DNA from: an uncultured Mobiluncus sp.
GTDB taxonomy: Bacteria; Actinomycetota; Actinomycetes; Actinomycetales; Actinomycetaceae
Direction: 5' to 3'
Assembly (NCBI RefSeq): GCF_943914685.1
Contig: NZ_CALUCZ010000012.1
Coordinates: forward strand, 13,767 to 77,766
Length of the DNA: 64,000 nucleotides
The position numbers and the translations under genes were made by a program. Of this stretch, positions 50,203 to 59,486 are shown piece by piece; within the stretch, counting starts at the first letter, position 1, and each line of letters begins with the position of its first letter. The notes below the pieces were generated by a model, which worked only from the letters and a program-made list of their open reading frames with translations, was not told the DNA's origin and did no database searches.

Positions 50203-51042
50203 TTGGCTAAATACTGTATGCAAGACCTGAAAGACCTGCGCGAAGAAACCGGCGCGGGCCTGGCTGACGTCAAGAAAGCCCTGGAAGAAGCGAACGGCGA
50301 CCGCGAGGAAGCCTTGAAAATCATTCGCGTCAAGGGTCTGAAGTCCCTTTCGAAGCGGGAAGGCCGCTCTGCGGGGGCCGGCTTGATTGCCGCGAAAGTT
50401 ACCGACACCAAGGGTGGCCAGCGCGGCACCATGGTCGAGGTCAACGCGGAAACCGACTTCGTGGTCAAGACCGACAAATTCATCGCGATGGCGGATAAGA
50501 TTCTGGACGCCGCCGCGGTATCCGGTGCGGCTACCGTAGAGGAACTTTTGGCCGCCAAGTCCGCTGAGGGCACTGTCAAGGACACCGTGGACGCGGTCGC
50601 GGCGATTATCGGCGAGAAACTGGAAGTCGGCAACGTGCGTCAGGTCGAGGGCGAAGCCGTCGATGTCTACCTGCACCGTTCTTCCCAGGACCTGCCTCCG
50701 ACCGTTGGCGTGTTGGTGGCTACCGACAAGGCGGGTGCCGAAGTCGCTCATGACGTGGCGATGCACATCGCGGCCTACAGCCCGGAGTACCTCAGCTGCG
50801 AGGACGTTCCCGCTGCGGAAGTCGAAAAGGAACGCGCCACGCTGACCGAAACGACCAAGGCCGAAGGCAAGCCGGACGCTGTCGTCGCCAAGATTGTGGA
50901 AGGCCGGATGAAAGGCTTTTACAAGGACTGCGTGCTGCTCGAACAGCCCTTTGCCAAGGATCCCAAGACCACGGTCGGCAAGATTGTGGAAGCCTCCAAA
51001 GGCAAGGTCACCGCTTTCGCGCGTTTGCAGGCTGGCGAGTAA
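50203..51042 (+). CDS. tsf: Translation elongation factor Ts
   Basis: A 279-residue EF-Ts, the nucleotide exchange factor for EF-Tu. The start is TTG 50203, 6 nt after GGAGG, giving MAKYCMQDLKDLREETGAGLADVKKAL, the normal N-terminus. A reading from 50173 would add ten residues not seen in the family. The central TDFVVKTDKF motif and the dimerisation region are present. It lies 105 bp after rpsB. Confidence 0.97.
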   Translation: MAKYCMQDLKDLREETGAGLADVKKALEEANGDREEALKIIRVKGLKSLSKREGRSAGAGLIAAKVTDTKGGQRGTMVEVNAETDFVVKTDKFIAMADKILDAAAVSGAATVEELLAAKSAEGTVKDTVDAVAAIIGEKLEVGNVRQVEGEAVDVYLHRSSQDLPPTVGVLVATDKAGAEVAHDVAMHIAAYSPEYLSCEDVPAAEVEKERATLTETTKAEGKPDAVVAKIVEGRMKGFYKDCVLLEQPFAKDPKTTVGKIVEASKGKVTAFARLQAGE

Positions 51043-51075
51043 ACCCCGAAAGGGTTTAACCACCATTTGAACTAA

Positions 51076-51115
51076 GCAAATGCCCCAGGGTCAATGAAGG
51101 CTTTGGGGCATTTGC
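51076..51115 (+). terminator. Terminator-like hairpin after tsf
   Basis: GCAAATGCCCCA (51076-51087) is exactly complementary to TGGGGCATTTGC (51104-51115), a 12-bp stem with a 16-nt loop. No long T run follows; instead a TATAAT begins two bases later, so the end of one unit and the promoter of the next are packed together. Confidence 0.65.
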
Positions 51116-51116
51116 G

Positions 51117-51122
51117 TATAAT
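51117..51122 (+). promoter_or_regulatory. -10 box for pyrH
   Basis: TATAAT lies 35 bp before the pyrH start, directly after the tsf hairpin. No good -35 box is seen at 16-18 bp spacing; that position falls in the hairpin loop. Confidence 0.5.
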
Positions 51123-51157
51123 GTCTAAGGATATAGGTCTTTCAAGGGAGAGGATAA

Positions 51158-51895
51158 ATGAGCGACGACAGCTCAGTAGCCCCCGGTAAACGCCGGGTTT
51201 TGATGAAACTGTCCGGGGAAGTTTTTGGCGGCGGTCAAGTTGGGCTCGACCCCGATGTGGTTTCCAATATCGCTCAGCAGGTCGCCGCGGCGGTGACGCA
51301 GGGCGTGCAGGTTGCCATCGTGGTTGGCGGCGGGAACTTCTTTCGCGGTGCGGAGCTGAGCCAGCGCGGTTTGGACCGGGCCCGGGCAGACTACATGGGT
51401 ATGCTGGGTACCGTCATGAACGCCCTGGCTCTGCAGGATTTCTTGGAACAGGCCGGAGTGCGTACCCGGGTGCAGTCCGCCATCACGATGACCCAGGTAG
51501 CCGAGCCTTACGTGCCCTTGCGAGCCATTCGTCACCTCGAAAAAGGGCGTGTGGTCGTGTTCGGGGCAGGCGCAGGCATGCCGTATTTCTCGACCGACAC
51601 CGTCAGCGCGCAGCGCGCCCTGGAGACGCACTGCCAGGAACTGCTGGTGGGCAAGAACGGGGTAGACGGGGTGTACACCGACGATCCGCGCCGAAACCCC
51701 CAGGCTGTAAAACTCGATCAGGTCAGTTATGAGAAAGCGTTGCGCGATGGGCTGAAAGTCGTCGACGCAGCCGCTTTTTCGCTGTGTTCGGAAAACAAAC
51801 TGAAGATGCGTGTGTTCGGCATGACGCAGCCGGGCAACGTCACCAAAGCGTTGCTGGGCGAAAACATCGGTACTGTGCTGTACAACGAAGAGTAA
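51158..51895 (+). CDS. pyrH: UMP kinase
   Basis: A 245-residue UMP kinase of the amino acid kinase fold, converting UMP to UDP. Family motifs: RVLMKLSGEVFGG, VAIVVGGGNFFRG, ADYMGMLGTVMNALALQ, VVFGAGAGMPYFSTDT and KNGVDGVYTDDPR. GGGAGAGGA precedes the ATG. It has its own -10 box and is followed after 62 bp by frr, the usual order. Confidence 0.98.
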   Translation: MSDDSSVAPGKRRVLMKLSGEVFGGGQVGLDPDVVSNIAQQVAAAVTQGVQVAIVVGGGNFFRGAELSQRGLDRARADYMGMLGTVMNALALQDFLEQAGVRTRVQSAITMTQVAEPYVPLRAIRHLEKGRVVVFGAGAGMPYFSTDTVSAQRALETHCQELLVGKNGVDGVYTDDPRRNPQAVKLDQVSYEKALRDGLKVVDAAAFSLCSENKLKMRVFGMTQPGNVTKALLGENIGTVLYNEE

Positions 51896-51957
51896 TTGAA
51901 ATAACGAAACCCCACCGGAGAACCTGTGGAGAAAGCTAAGGAACAAAGGAGAAACCC

Positions 51958-52515
51958 GTGATTGAAGACACCCTCAAATCTGCGAAGAGCATGATGGCAA
52001 AGGCCCTGAGCGCCACCCAAGACGAATTCGCCGCTATTCGGACCGGTCGGGCCAATACCGCCATGTTTGACGGCATTATGGTCGACTACTACGGCGCCCC
52101 GACCCCGCTAAAGCAGCTCGCTTCTTTTAACATTCCCGAAGCGCGCACCGTCATCGTCCAGCCTTTTGACAAGTCCGCTTCACAAGATATTATTCGCGCC
52201 ATCGCGGAAGCCGACTTGGGCGTGAACCCCACTGACGACGGCAAAACGATTCGTATCGTCCTGCCCGCCCTGACCGAGGAACGCCGCAAAGAATACGTTA
52301 AGATGGCGAAAACCAAGGCCGAAGAGGGCCGCCAGTCCGTGCGTTCGCTGCGCCGCAAAGCCAAGGACGAATTCGAATCCATGCTAAAGAACAAGGAACT
52401 CGGCGAGGACGAAATCAAACGCGGTGAAAAGGAACTCGATTCCATCACGAAAAAGTTCACCGATGAGATTGACCAGCTGCTGGCTGCCAAAGAATCCGAG
52501 TTGATGACTATCTAG
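51958..52515 (+). CDS. frr: Ribosome recycling factor
   Basis: A 185-residue RRF that splits post-termination ribosomes together with EF-G. The sequence is typical: EFAAIRTGRANTAMFDGIMVDYYGAPTPLKQLAS..., IRIVLPALTEERRKEYVKMAK, and the long C-terminal helix. The start is GTG 51958 after AAAGGAGAAA. Its length is exactly that of the family. Confidence 0.98.
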   Translation: MIEDTLKSAKSMMAKALSATQDEFAAIRTGRANTAMFDGIMVDYYGAPTPLKQLASFNIPEARTVIVQPFDKSASQDIIRAIAEADLGVNPTDDGKTIRIVLPALTEERRKEYVKMAKTKAEEGRQSVRSLRRKAKDEFESMLKNKELGEDEIKRGEKELDSITKKFTDEIDQLLAAKESELMTI

Positions 52516-52560
52516 GCGCCGCCAACCCGTGATAACCCGCCAACACCGGGGTTCTTGAGC

Positions 52561-53592
52561 ATGGTCGATACCGAGAATTTCCAACCACCGCAATCTTCCG
52601 AGGCAGCGGCGACCCCAGCGACCCCGGAAACTGGGGTGCACCCGGTGACCCGGCCGAGCCGCCGGGAAAATCGTGCTGCCAAACAGGGCCGGAAACCGGG
52701 TCGGGGAGCCGCTGCGGCAAAGAGCGAGCCTAAACCAACAGAATCCTCGCCAAACAAACCTCAGAAAGCGGGACGCAACCTAGCGGCAGCCACCGGGGTC
52801 GGAGCGGGACTGCTGGCGGCCTACGGACTGACCCTATTCCTGGTGAAACCGCTGTTCGCGGCCTTGTGCGTGGTGACGATTGTGGCTTGCCTAATCGAGT
52901 TTCGCCATGCCATTAGGTTTACGGACCGGCATTTGGGCATGCCTATCGTCGTCATCGGGGGAATCGGGATTTTCATCTGTGCTTGGCAGGTCGGGTTGGA
53001 GGCCATGCTGACCGCGACTTACCTGACGGTGGCAGCCGCCCTGCTGTGGCAGTTGGCGGGTCCCTACCGTGGTGAAGATGCGCTCAAGAACGTTACGGTC
53101 AGCACCCTGACCGTGGCCTATATTCCGTTCTTGGGATCTTTCCTGGCTTTGTTGGCGGTGGAGTGCGGAGCCCCCGCCACCGCGGTTTTCGTTTTGTCCG
53201 TCACACTGGGCTCGGATACCGGGGGTTATTTCTGCGGGCGATTCCTGGGACGTCACCACATGGCACCATCTATTTCTCCGCGCAAGACCTGGGAAGGGTT
53301 TGCCGGTTCGGTTCTGTTTGCCGTCATCGTGTCCGTGGCGGGCACGTTCTGGATAGGGATTCCGTGGTTTTACGGGATTGTTCTGGGCGTTTTGATGGCA
53401 GTCGTGGGGACTCTGGGCGATTTGAGCGAATCGTTGCTGAAACGGGAACTTGGCATTAAAGATATGGGCCACCTCTTGCCGGGGCACGGCGGGCTGCTGG
53501 ATCGAATGGATTCCATCTTGATGACAGCGCCGGTGGCCTATATCGTGTTGAAGTTCGCCATCTTTTCCCAACAAGCCCCGGTGCTGTCCTAG
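52561..53592 (+). CDS. cdsA: Phosphatidate cytidylyltransferase
   Basis: A 343-residue membrane enzyme that makes CDP-diacylglycerol. The first 75 residues are a disordered basic and Pro/Ala-rich lead (RPSRRENRAAKQGRKPGRG). About eight helices follow, and the CdsA signature is LGSDTGGYFCGRFLGRH, SPRKTWEGFAGS, then KRELGIKDMGHLLPGHGGLLDRMDS. The start is ATG 52561, with a TTG six bases earlier possible; no ribosome site is obvious. It lies in the conserved frr-cdsA-rlmN order. Confidence 0.94.
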   Translation: MVDTENFQPPQSSEAAATPATPETGVHPVTRPSRRENRAAKQGRKPGRGAAAAKSEPKPTESSPNKPQKAGRNLAAATGVGAGLLAAYGLTLFLVKPLFAALCVVTIVACLIEFRHAIRFTDRHLGMPIVVIGGIGIFICAWQVGLEAMLTATYLTVAAALLWQLAGPYRGEDALKNVTVSTLTVAYIPFLGSFLALLAVECGAPATAVFVLSVTLGSDTGGYFCGRFLGRHHMAPSISPRKTWEGFAGSVLFAVIVSVAGTFWIGIPWFYGIVLGVLMAVVGTLGDLSESLLKRELGIKDMGHLLPGHGGLLDRMDSILMTAPVAYIVLKFAIFSQQAPVLS

Positions 53593-53636
53593 GCCCCGCT
53601 CGGGAAGTTCCGGGGAAAACCGTTAAACTTAAACCC

Positions 53637-54809
53637 ATGGAGAGACAGGTTCTGCCCCACGAACAACCGCCGCTAGGGGCCACGCACGCGGGGGCTGCGG
53701 CAGAACTCAACTTTCGGGCGCAGGCCCGCGGTAAACCGCCGCGGCATTTCGCCGACTTAGACCCGCAGCAGCGCCGCGAGGCGGTAGCCGCGGCGGGAAT
53801 GCAGCCGTTTCGGGCTGACCAGGTAGCGCGCCACTATTTTGGACGCCTGGAAGCCGATTCCTCCCAGATGACAGACCTCGGCCCGGCCGACCGGGAACGG
53901 GCTAGCGACCTACTACCTGAGCTGATTACCCCGGTCGTGACCCAGGTCGCTGATCGGGGCTGGACTCGCAAAACCCTGTGGCGGCTGTTCGACGGCGCCC
54001 AAGTGGAGTCCGTCCTGATGCGCTACCCGAAGCGCGTCACCTTGTGCGTATCCTCACAAGTCGGCTGCGGTATGGGCTGCCCTTTTTGCGCGACCGGCCA
54101 GTTGGGCTTGACCCGAAACCTCTCGGCGGCCGAAATCTTGGAACAGGTCCGGCTCGCCGCCCGGGCCGCCCAAGACGGGGAACTCGGCAGCCCGGCGCGG
54201 CTGTCTAACCTGGTGTTTATGGGTATGGGCGAGCCGCTGGCCAACTACAAATCCCTGCTGCACACGATTCGAACCCTCACCGCTGCAGTCCCGCAAGGAT
54301 TCGGGATTTCGGCCCGTAACTTGGTAGTCTCCACTGTCGGGCTGGTGCCGGGTATCCGCAAGCTGACCCAAGAAGGGCTGCCGGTCACTTTGGCGGTGTC
54401 CCTGCACGCCCCGGACGACGAACTGCGCGACGAACTCATACCCATGAACCGGCGCTACCAGGTCGATGAACTGTTGGACACCGCTTATGCGTATTTCCAA
54501 GCGACCGGGCGGCGCGTCTCTATTGAATACGCCCTGATTAGGGACATGAACGACCACCCGTGGCGAGCCCGGCTGCTAGCGGATAAACTCAATGAACGGG
54601 GTAAAACCTGGGCGCATGTGAACCCGATTCCGCTGAATCCCACGCCAGGGAGTATCTGGGATGCATCCCTGCCGCGTGTCATGGACGAATTCATGGAGAT
54701 TTTGCGGCAAGCTGGAATTAGCACTACGTTGCGCGATACCCGCGGCTCGGACATTGACGGAGCCTGCGGGCAACTCGCGGCGAAAGCGAAGCAGCCTCCC
54801 GCGGCTTAG
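53637..54809 (+). CDS. rlmN: 23S rRNA (adenine2503-C2)/tRNA methyltransferase RlmN
   Basis: A 390-residue radical SAM methyltransferase. The iron-sulfur cluster motif is CGMGCPFCATGQ; GMGEPLANY is the SAM-binding segment; the methyl-carrying Cys lies near the C-terminus in DIDGACGQLA. The N-terminal HhH-like domain (RADQVARHYFGRL) contacts RNA. TAAACT (53624-53629) lies 7 nt upstream of ATG 53637 and no Shine-Dalgarno is present, so it may be made from a leaderless mRNA. Confidence 0.96.
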   Translation: MERQVLPHEQPPLGATHAGAAAELNFRAQARGKPPRHFADLDPQQRREAVAAAGMQPFRADQVARHYFGRLEADSSQMTDLGPADRERASDLLPELITPVVTQVADRGWTRKTLWRLFDGAQVESVLMRYPKRVTLCVSSQVGCGMGCPFCATGQLGLTRNLSAAEILEQVRLAARAAQDGELGSPARLSNLVFMGMGEPLANYKSLLHTIRTLTAAVPQGFGISARNLVVSTVGLVPGIRKLTQEGLPVTLAVSLHAPDDELRDELIPMNRRYQVDELLDTAYAYFQATGRRVSIEYALIRDMNDHPWRARLLADKLNERGKTWAHVNPIPLNPTPGSIWDASLPRVMDEFMEILRQAGISTTLRDTRGSDIDGACGQLAAKAKQPPAA

Positions 54810-54872
54810 AGGAAACTCGGAAAGCACGCGGAAAACTGTTGAGGACATAGAGAGACAAGGAAAGGGCCGGAC

Positions 54873-55430
54873 GTGAGCGACACGACGTTTCGCACCGCTA
54901 AACTCCTCGGGAAGGGCTACGACCGTAACCAGGTCGACAAGTTCTTAGCCAAGGCACGTTCGGCATACGAGGGCAACGGCGGACCAGCGAATTTCGGGGC
55001 AGCGCAGGTGCGGGCCCAGGGATTCAACGTGGTGCGCGGGGGATACAACTTTATCGAAGTTGACGCGGCGATGGACCGGCTGGAATCGGCTTTTGTGGCG
55101 CGGGCGCGGGCCGACCATATCGCGGTGAACGGACAAAAGGCCTGGATGTCGCTGGTGGCGGAACAGGCCACGACCCTCTATCCGCGGCTGTTGCGTCCGG
55201 TGGGGAAACGTTTTGCTCACCCGCAAGGGCGCCAGCGGGGCTACCGGATTGAGGACGTGGACGCGCTGCTGGACCGCTTAGTGGCATATTTTGATGAAAA
55301 CAAGCCTCTGACCAGCAAAGAAATCCGCGACGCGGTGTTTGCGGAGGCAAAAGGAGCCCGGGCGTACCTGGAGGGCCCGGTGGACGCTTACCTGGCTCGC
55401 GCGGTCGAAGTGCTGTTGGCTGTCGAGTGA
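54873..55430 (+). CDS. DivIVA domain-containing protein
   Basis: A 185-residue actinobacterial protein with repeated DivIVA-like motifs: FRTAKLLGKGYDRNQVDKFLAKA at the start, GGYNFIEVDAAMDRL in the middle and RGYRIEDVDALLDRLVAYF near residue 130. It lacks the long coiled coil of true DivIVA/Wag31, so a role in polar growth is not certain. The start is GTG 54873 after AAGGAAAGG. It lies between rlmN and dxr. Confidence 0.85.
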   Translation: MSDTTFRTAKLLGKGYDRNQVDKFLAKARSAYEGNGGPANFGAAQVRAQGFNVVRGGYNFIEVDAAMDRLESAFVARARADHIAVNGQKAWMSLVAEQATTLYPRLLRPVGKRFAHPQGRQRGYRIEDVDALLDRLVAYFDENKPLTSKEIRDAVFAEAKGARAYLEGPVDAYLARAVEVLLAVE

Positions 55431-55442
55431 TTGTCCCTGTCA

Positions 55443-55476
55443 CAAGGGGGTTGGCGCGGCTTTATCTGTCCCCTTG
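55443..55476 (+). terminator. Possible terminator after the DivIVA-domain gene
   Basis: CAAGGGG (55443-55449) pairs with CCCCTTG (55470-55476) around 20 nt. There is no T run. It separates this gene from the dxr promoter. Confidence 0.4.
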
Positions 55477-55533
55477 CGGGGTTGCTGGTCGCTGTAAATG
55501 AGCGAAAGCCGGACTTGCCGTTAGAATGAACGG

Positions 55534-56748
55534 GTGCAAGATATTGTAATTTTGGGTTCTACCGGCTCGATTGGAACCCAGGCTCTGGACATTGTTCGCG
55601 CCCACCCCGGACACTTCCGGGTGCAGGGCCTGGCCGCCTCCGGGCGGCATCTAGATGTACTGGCACGTCAAGCCGTCGAATTTGAAGTGCCGATGGTGGC
55701 CGTGGCGAACAGCTCCGTGGCGGAGCTGGACGAGGCAATCCGCGAGGCAGAGATACAGTTGGGCCAGCCGCGAGCCAGCCATAACCTGTTGACCGGTCCG
55801 GCCGGAGTCGAGGCGGCTGCCGGGTTTGTGCCCCAGGGCATCGTTTTGAACGCCATCGCGGGGATTTCCGGCCTACACGCGACCCTGCGGGCATTAGACT
55901 CCGGGGCGCGTCTGGCCCTGGCAAACAAAGAATCCCTGGTCATTGGCGGTTCCCTGGTGCGCGAAACTTTGCGGTGGCCGGGTCAAATCGTGCCGGTCGA
56001 CTCTGAACACAGCGCTATCTGGCAGGCGTTGCGCTCGGGCAAACACGAACGCGGCTTGTGCTCGCCGACCGTCACCGGCTACAGCGAGGTGGAACGGCTC
56101 ATCTTGACTGCCAGTGGCGGTCCGTTCCGTTCAAAAACCCGCGCGGAACTGGAAAACGTGACGGTTGAGCAAGCCCTGAACCACCCGACTTGGGACATGG
56201 GGCCGCTGGTGACCGTCAATTCGGCCACCATGTTTAACAAGGGACTGGAAGTTATCGAGGCCTCGCTATTGTTCGACATTGAACCGAAAAACATCGACGT
56301 CGTGGTGCACCCCGGATCGATTGTGCATTCGATGGTGCAGTTCCGGGACGGCGCGACCCTGCTCCAGGCCTCCCCGCCCGATATGCGCATTCCGATTGCC
56401 CTGGGACTGTCCGCCCCCGCCCGGCTACGCGAGGTAGCCCCCGCTTGTGACTGGAGCAGTGCCGCGACCTGGCAATTCGAGCCGCTCAACGAGTCAATCT
56501 TCCCGGCGGTCAGCCTGGCTCGGCACGCCATTTCTGCCTCCGACACCCACCCCGCGGTCCTGGCTAGCGCAGACGAAATCGCGGTCAACGCTTTCTTGGA
56601 CGGCCGTCTGCCTTTCCTCGGTATCTATGACGTGGTGCAGCAGGTCGTGAGCGAACACCACGGGGTGTCCGACCCGGACTTGTCTGCGTTGGAACGCATT
56701 TTGGAATGGGCCAAACAGCGAGCCGCCGAGCTCATCGAGAATCGCTAA
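55534..56748 (+). CDS. dxr: 1-deoxy-D-xylulose-5-phosphate reductoisomerase
   Basis: A 404-residue NADPH enzyme of the MEP pathway that makes 2-C-methylerythritol-4-phosphate for isoprenoids. It has the nucleotide loop ILGSTGSIGTQAL, ALANKESLVIGG, PVDSEHSAIWQAL with metal-binding Asp, ASGGPFR, NHPTWDMG and VHPGSIVHSMVQF. The start is GTG 55534, with TAGAAT (55522-55527) exactly 6 nt before it (leaderless). Only dxr of this pathway lies in the window. Confidence 0.97.
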   Translation: MQDIVILGSTGSIGTQALDIVRAHPGHFRVQGLAASGRHLDVLARQAVEFEVPMVAVANSSVAELDEAIREAEIQLGQPRASHNLLTGPAGVEAAAGFVPQGIVLNAIAGISGLHATLRALDSGARLALANKESLVIGGSLVRETLRWPGQIVPVDSEHSAIWQALRSGKHERGLCSPTVTGYSEVERLILTASGGPFRSKTRAELENVTVEQALNHPTWDMGPLVTVNSATMFNKGLEVIEASLLFDIEPKNIDVVVHPGSIVHSMVQFRDGATLLQASPPDMRIPIALGLSAPARLREVAPACDWSSAATWQFEPLNESIFPAVSLARHAISASDTHPAVLASADEIAVNAFLDGRLPFLGIYDVVQQVVSEHHGVSDPDLSALERILEWAKQRAAELIENR

Positions 56749-56772
56749 ACACCGTACCGGGATTGCCTCGTC

Positions 56773-57981
56773 ATGGACTATTTCACTGGAATCATCGCCC
56801 TTGTGGTGGGCTTGATGGTGTCGATTGCCCTGCACGAACTGGGACACCTGATACCCGCAAAACGTTTCGACATTCTCTGTACCCAGTATTTCATCGGGTT
56901 TGGGCCAAAGATATTTTCGCGCCAAATCGGGGAAACCGAAGTCGGAATGAAGTGGGTGCTGCTGGGCGGCTACGTGAGAATGGTCGGTATGTACGCCCCG
57001 GGGCATCCGGGGCGGCGCACGAAAAACCGCAAAGGTGAGCTGACTGCTGCTGAAGAGGCCCGGATTGCCTCGAACGAAGAGATTCCGCCCGGCCAGGAAC
57101 ACCGCGCGTTTTACGCCAAACCCATTTGGCAGCGCCTAATAGTAATGGTCAGCGGCACTTTGGTGAATCTGGCGTTGAGTTTCCTGTGCGTGCTGGTGGG
57201 GTTGAGCGCGATTGGCTACGAGCTGCCGACCCGCGAAGTCGCCACGGTTTCGCCGAATTCTCCCGCAGCCACGGCGGGGGTGGCGCCCGGCGATGTTATC
57301 ACTGCCTGGAACGGCAAAACCATGAAGACCTGGGATGAAGTTATCAGCCAAGTAGCGGTGAGCCAGCCGGGGAAACCGGCCACTCTCACGGTCCAGCGTG
57401 AGGGCGAAACGAAAACTATCCAGGTGACGCCCAAAACTATGGAGGGGGAAAAACGCTCAATCATCGGCGTCATTGCCGTTACCGAACGCCACCACGCCAG
57501 CCTGGGGGAAGTCGCTAACTACCAGTGGGAAACCGGGAAAGGCACCGCGAAAATCCTGCTGGCCCTGCCGGTGAAACTGTGGCAAACCACCATCGGGCTG
57601 TTCCAGCCGAATCAGCCGCGCGACCCGAACTCGGTGATGGGAATCGTCGGAATGGGCCAGGTCGCGGGCTCTATCGCAGCCAGCGACTCTGTTGGTTACG
57701 GTTTTATGGAAAAGCTGCGGTCTTTCCTGCTGCTGTTCGGGTCGCTGAACATGACCCTGTTCATGTTCAACTTGATTCCGCTGATGCCCCTCGATGGCGG
57801 GCAAGCCGCGGGCGCGATTTATGAGGGAATCCGTAAGCGGGTGCGCCGCGCGCGGGGTCTCGACGACGGCGGCCCGGTCGATTTGGCGGCAATGTTGCCG
57901 GTGACTGCCACGGTGGTCATCGCTTTTATCGCCATGACGGTGCTGCTGATTGTGGCCGATATTTTGAAACCGGTGCTGTGA
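56773..57981 (+). CDS. rseP: Site-2 protease (RseP/Rip1-like) zinc metalloprotease
   Basis: A 402-residue intramembrane metalloprotease. The zinc site HELGH lies in the first helix, one PDZ domain (about residues 155-240: ATVSPNSPAATAGVAPGDVITAWNG) binds substrate, and NLIPLMPLDGGQ near the end provides the third ligand. Members cut membrane-bound anti-sigma factors or signal peptide remnants. It follows dxr by 24 bp; in many bacteria the next gene is ispG, but here it is a MATE transporter gene, which overlaps or abuts its stop. Confidence 0.95.
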   Translation: MDYFTGIIALVVGLMVSIALHELGHLIPAKRFDILCTQYFIGFGPKIFSRQIGETEVGMKWVLLGGYVRMVGMYAPGHPGRRTKNRKGELTAAEEARIASNEEIPPGQEHRAFYAKPIWQRLIVMVSGTLVNLALSFLCVLVGLSAIGYELPTREVATVSPNSPAATAGVAPGDVITAWNGKTMKTWDEVISQVAVSQPGKPATLTVQREGETKTIQVTPKTMEGEKRSIIGVIAVTERHHASLGEVANYQWETGKGTAKILLALPVKLWQTTIGLFQPNQPRDPNSVMGIVGMGQVAGSIAASDSVGYGFMEKLRSFLLLFGSLNMTLFMFNLIPLMPLDGGQAAGAIYEGIRKRVRRARGLDDGGPVDLAAMLPVTATVVIAFIAMTVLLIVADILKPVL

Positions 57982-58001
57982 ACATGGAACCGGAGGACCC
58001 C

Positions 58002-59411
58002 ATGCCGGCTGAGAACCGACCTTATGCACCGGAAAACCAACCTGTTGAACCAGAGAACCGGCCTGTTGAATCAGAGAACCAACCCCTGAACCGGCGGATT
58101 TTGTCGCTCGCCGTGCCCTCCCTGGGGTCGCTGCTGGCTGAACCGCTCATGGTGTTGGCGGATTCGGCCATGATTGGGCACGTGGGAACGACTGAACTGG
58201 CCGGCTTGACCCTCGGTTCATCGGTCAACGTGTTCTTGGTAGGGATTTGTATTTTCCTGGTCTACACCACGACGGCAGTGGCTTCACGCCAGTTGGGTGC
58301 GGGGGACCGGCACGGCGCGGTCAAGACCGGGGTGGACGGAGCCTGGCTAGGGTTGCTGGTAGGAGTGGTGCTGGCCGTAGTCCTGTGGGTCGGGGCGCTG
58401 CCGATTGTTTCGCTATTCGGGGCCTCCGCGGCGGTCAATGTCCAAGGAGCAGCGTATCTGCGGGCGGCGGCACCCTCGATGCTGGGAATGATGCTGGTAC
58501 TGGCGGGAACCGGAGCCATGCGCGGCGTGTTGGACGCCAAGACCCCACTGGTGATTTCGGTCACCGGCGCCATCGCGAACGTGGCTTTCAACGCCACGTT
58601 TATCTACGGTTTCAACCTGGGAGTCACCGGGGCGGGCATCGGCACTTCTCTCGCCGGTATCGGTATGGGAGCGGCATTTGCGCTGAAAATTATGGCCGGA
58701 GCCCGGCGCGCCAAAGTTGCACTGTATCCCGAGTTCCGAGCGATTTTCGCGGCTCTGGCCGGGGGCGTGCCCCTGATGATTCGCACCCTCACCATGCAGA
58801 TTGTTATCCTCGGCACCCTGTGGGTGGCGGCCTCCCAAGGGGAAGTCGCCATTGCCGGGCGTCAGATTGCGGCAAACACCTGGACTCTCGGGGCAAACCT
58901 GCACGATTCTCTGGCTATCGCGGTGCAGGCGCTCATTGGTTTCGAGTTGGGACGGGCTGACCGCCAGGCGGTACGCGACCTGATTCGCCGGGTGACACTG
59001 TGGGGGCTGGGGCTGGGAGTCGTGCTGGGATTGAGCATCGCGGCACTGGCTCCGCTGTGGCCGCGCATCTTTTCCAGCGACCCCGAAGTGCTGGCTGCGG
59101 CCGCTTTGGCACTGTTGGTGTCGGCGTTCTTTCAGCCGCTGGCCGGGGTGGTGTTCGTGTTTGACGGGGTCTTGATTGGTGCCAACGACACGTGGTATTT
59201 GGCTCTGGCGGGACTAATCAACCTGGGTGTTTATATACCGGCTCTGGTGCTGGTGTGGCGTTTCGCGCCCGGCGGAATCCTGGGACTGGCCTGGCTGTGG
59301 GGGTGCTATTGCGGGGTGTTTTTCCTGGCTCGCTTGGCCACGTTGGGCTGGCGTATCCGCCAAGACCGGTGGATGAAACTTGATTTTGCAAAAACAGGTG
59401 AAATCCGGTAA
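58002..59411 (+). CDS. MATE family efflux transporter
   Basis: A 469-residue cation-coupled multidrug transporter of the MATE family (DinF-like branch) with about 12 helices, including LAVPSLGSLLAEPLMVLADSAMIGHVGTTELAGL in the first. The hydrophilic head contains imperfect repeats (PENQPVE/PENRPVE/SENQPLN). I chose ATG 58002 because GGAGG lies 5 nt upstream; GTG 57978 and ATG 57984 are in frame but have no ribosome site. The substrate is unknown. It occupies the place often held by ispG after rseP. Confidence 0.92.
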   Translation: MPAENRPYAPENQPVEPENRPVESENQPLNRRILSLAVPSLGSLLAEPLMVLADSAMIGHVGTTELAGLTLGSSVNVFLVGICIFLVYTTTAVASRQLGAGDRHGAVKTGVDGAWLGLLVGVVLAVVLWVGALPIVSLFGASAAVNVQGAAYLRAAAPSMLGMMLVLAGTGAMRGVLDAKTPLVISVTGAIANVAFNATFIYGFNLGVTGAGIGTSLAGIGMGAAFALKIMAGARRAKVALYPEFRAIFAALAGGVPLMIRTLTMQIVILGTLWVAASQGEVAIAGRQIAANTWTLGANLHDSLAIAVQALIGFELGRADRQAVRDLIRRVTLWGLGLGVVLGLSIAALAPLWPRIFSSDPEVLAAAALALLVSAFFQPLAGVVFVFDGVLIGANDTWYLALAGLINLGVYIPALVLVWRFAPGGILGLAWLWGCYCGVFFLARLATLGWRIRQDRWMKLDFAKTGEIR

Positions 59412-59486
59412 TTTAGAACTTCGGTGCTTCTTGCGGTTCGTGAGGGCACAGTTGGACGAAAGACATTCAGAAAAGCGAGTTTCGAC

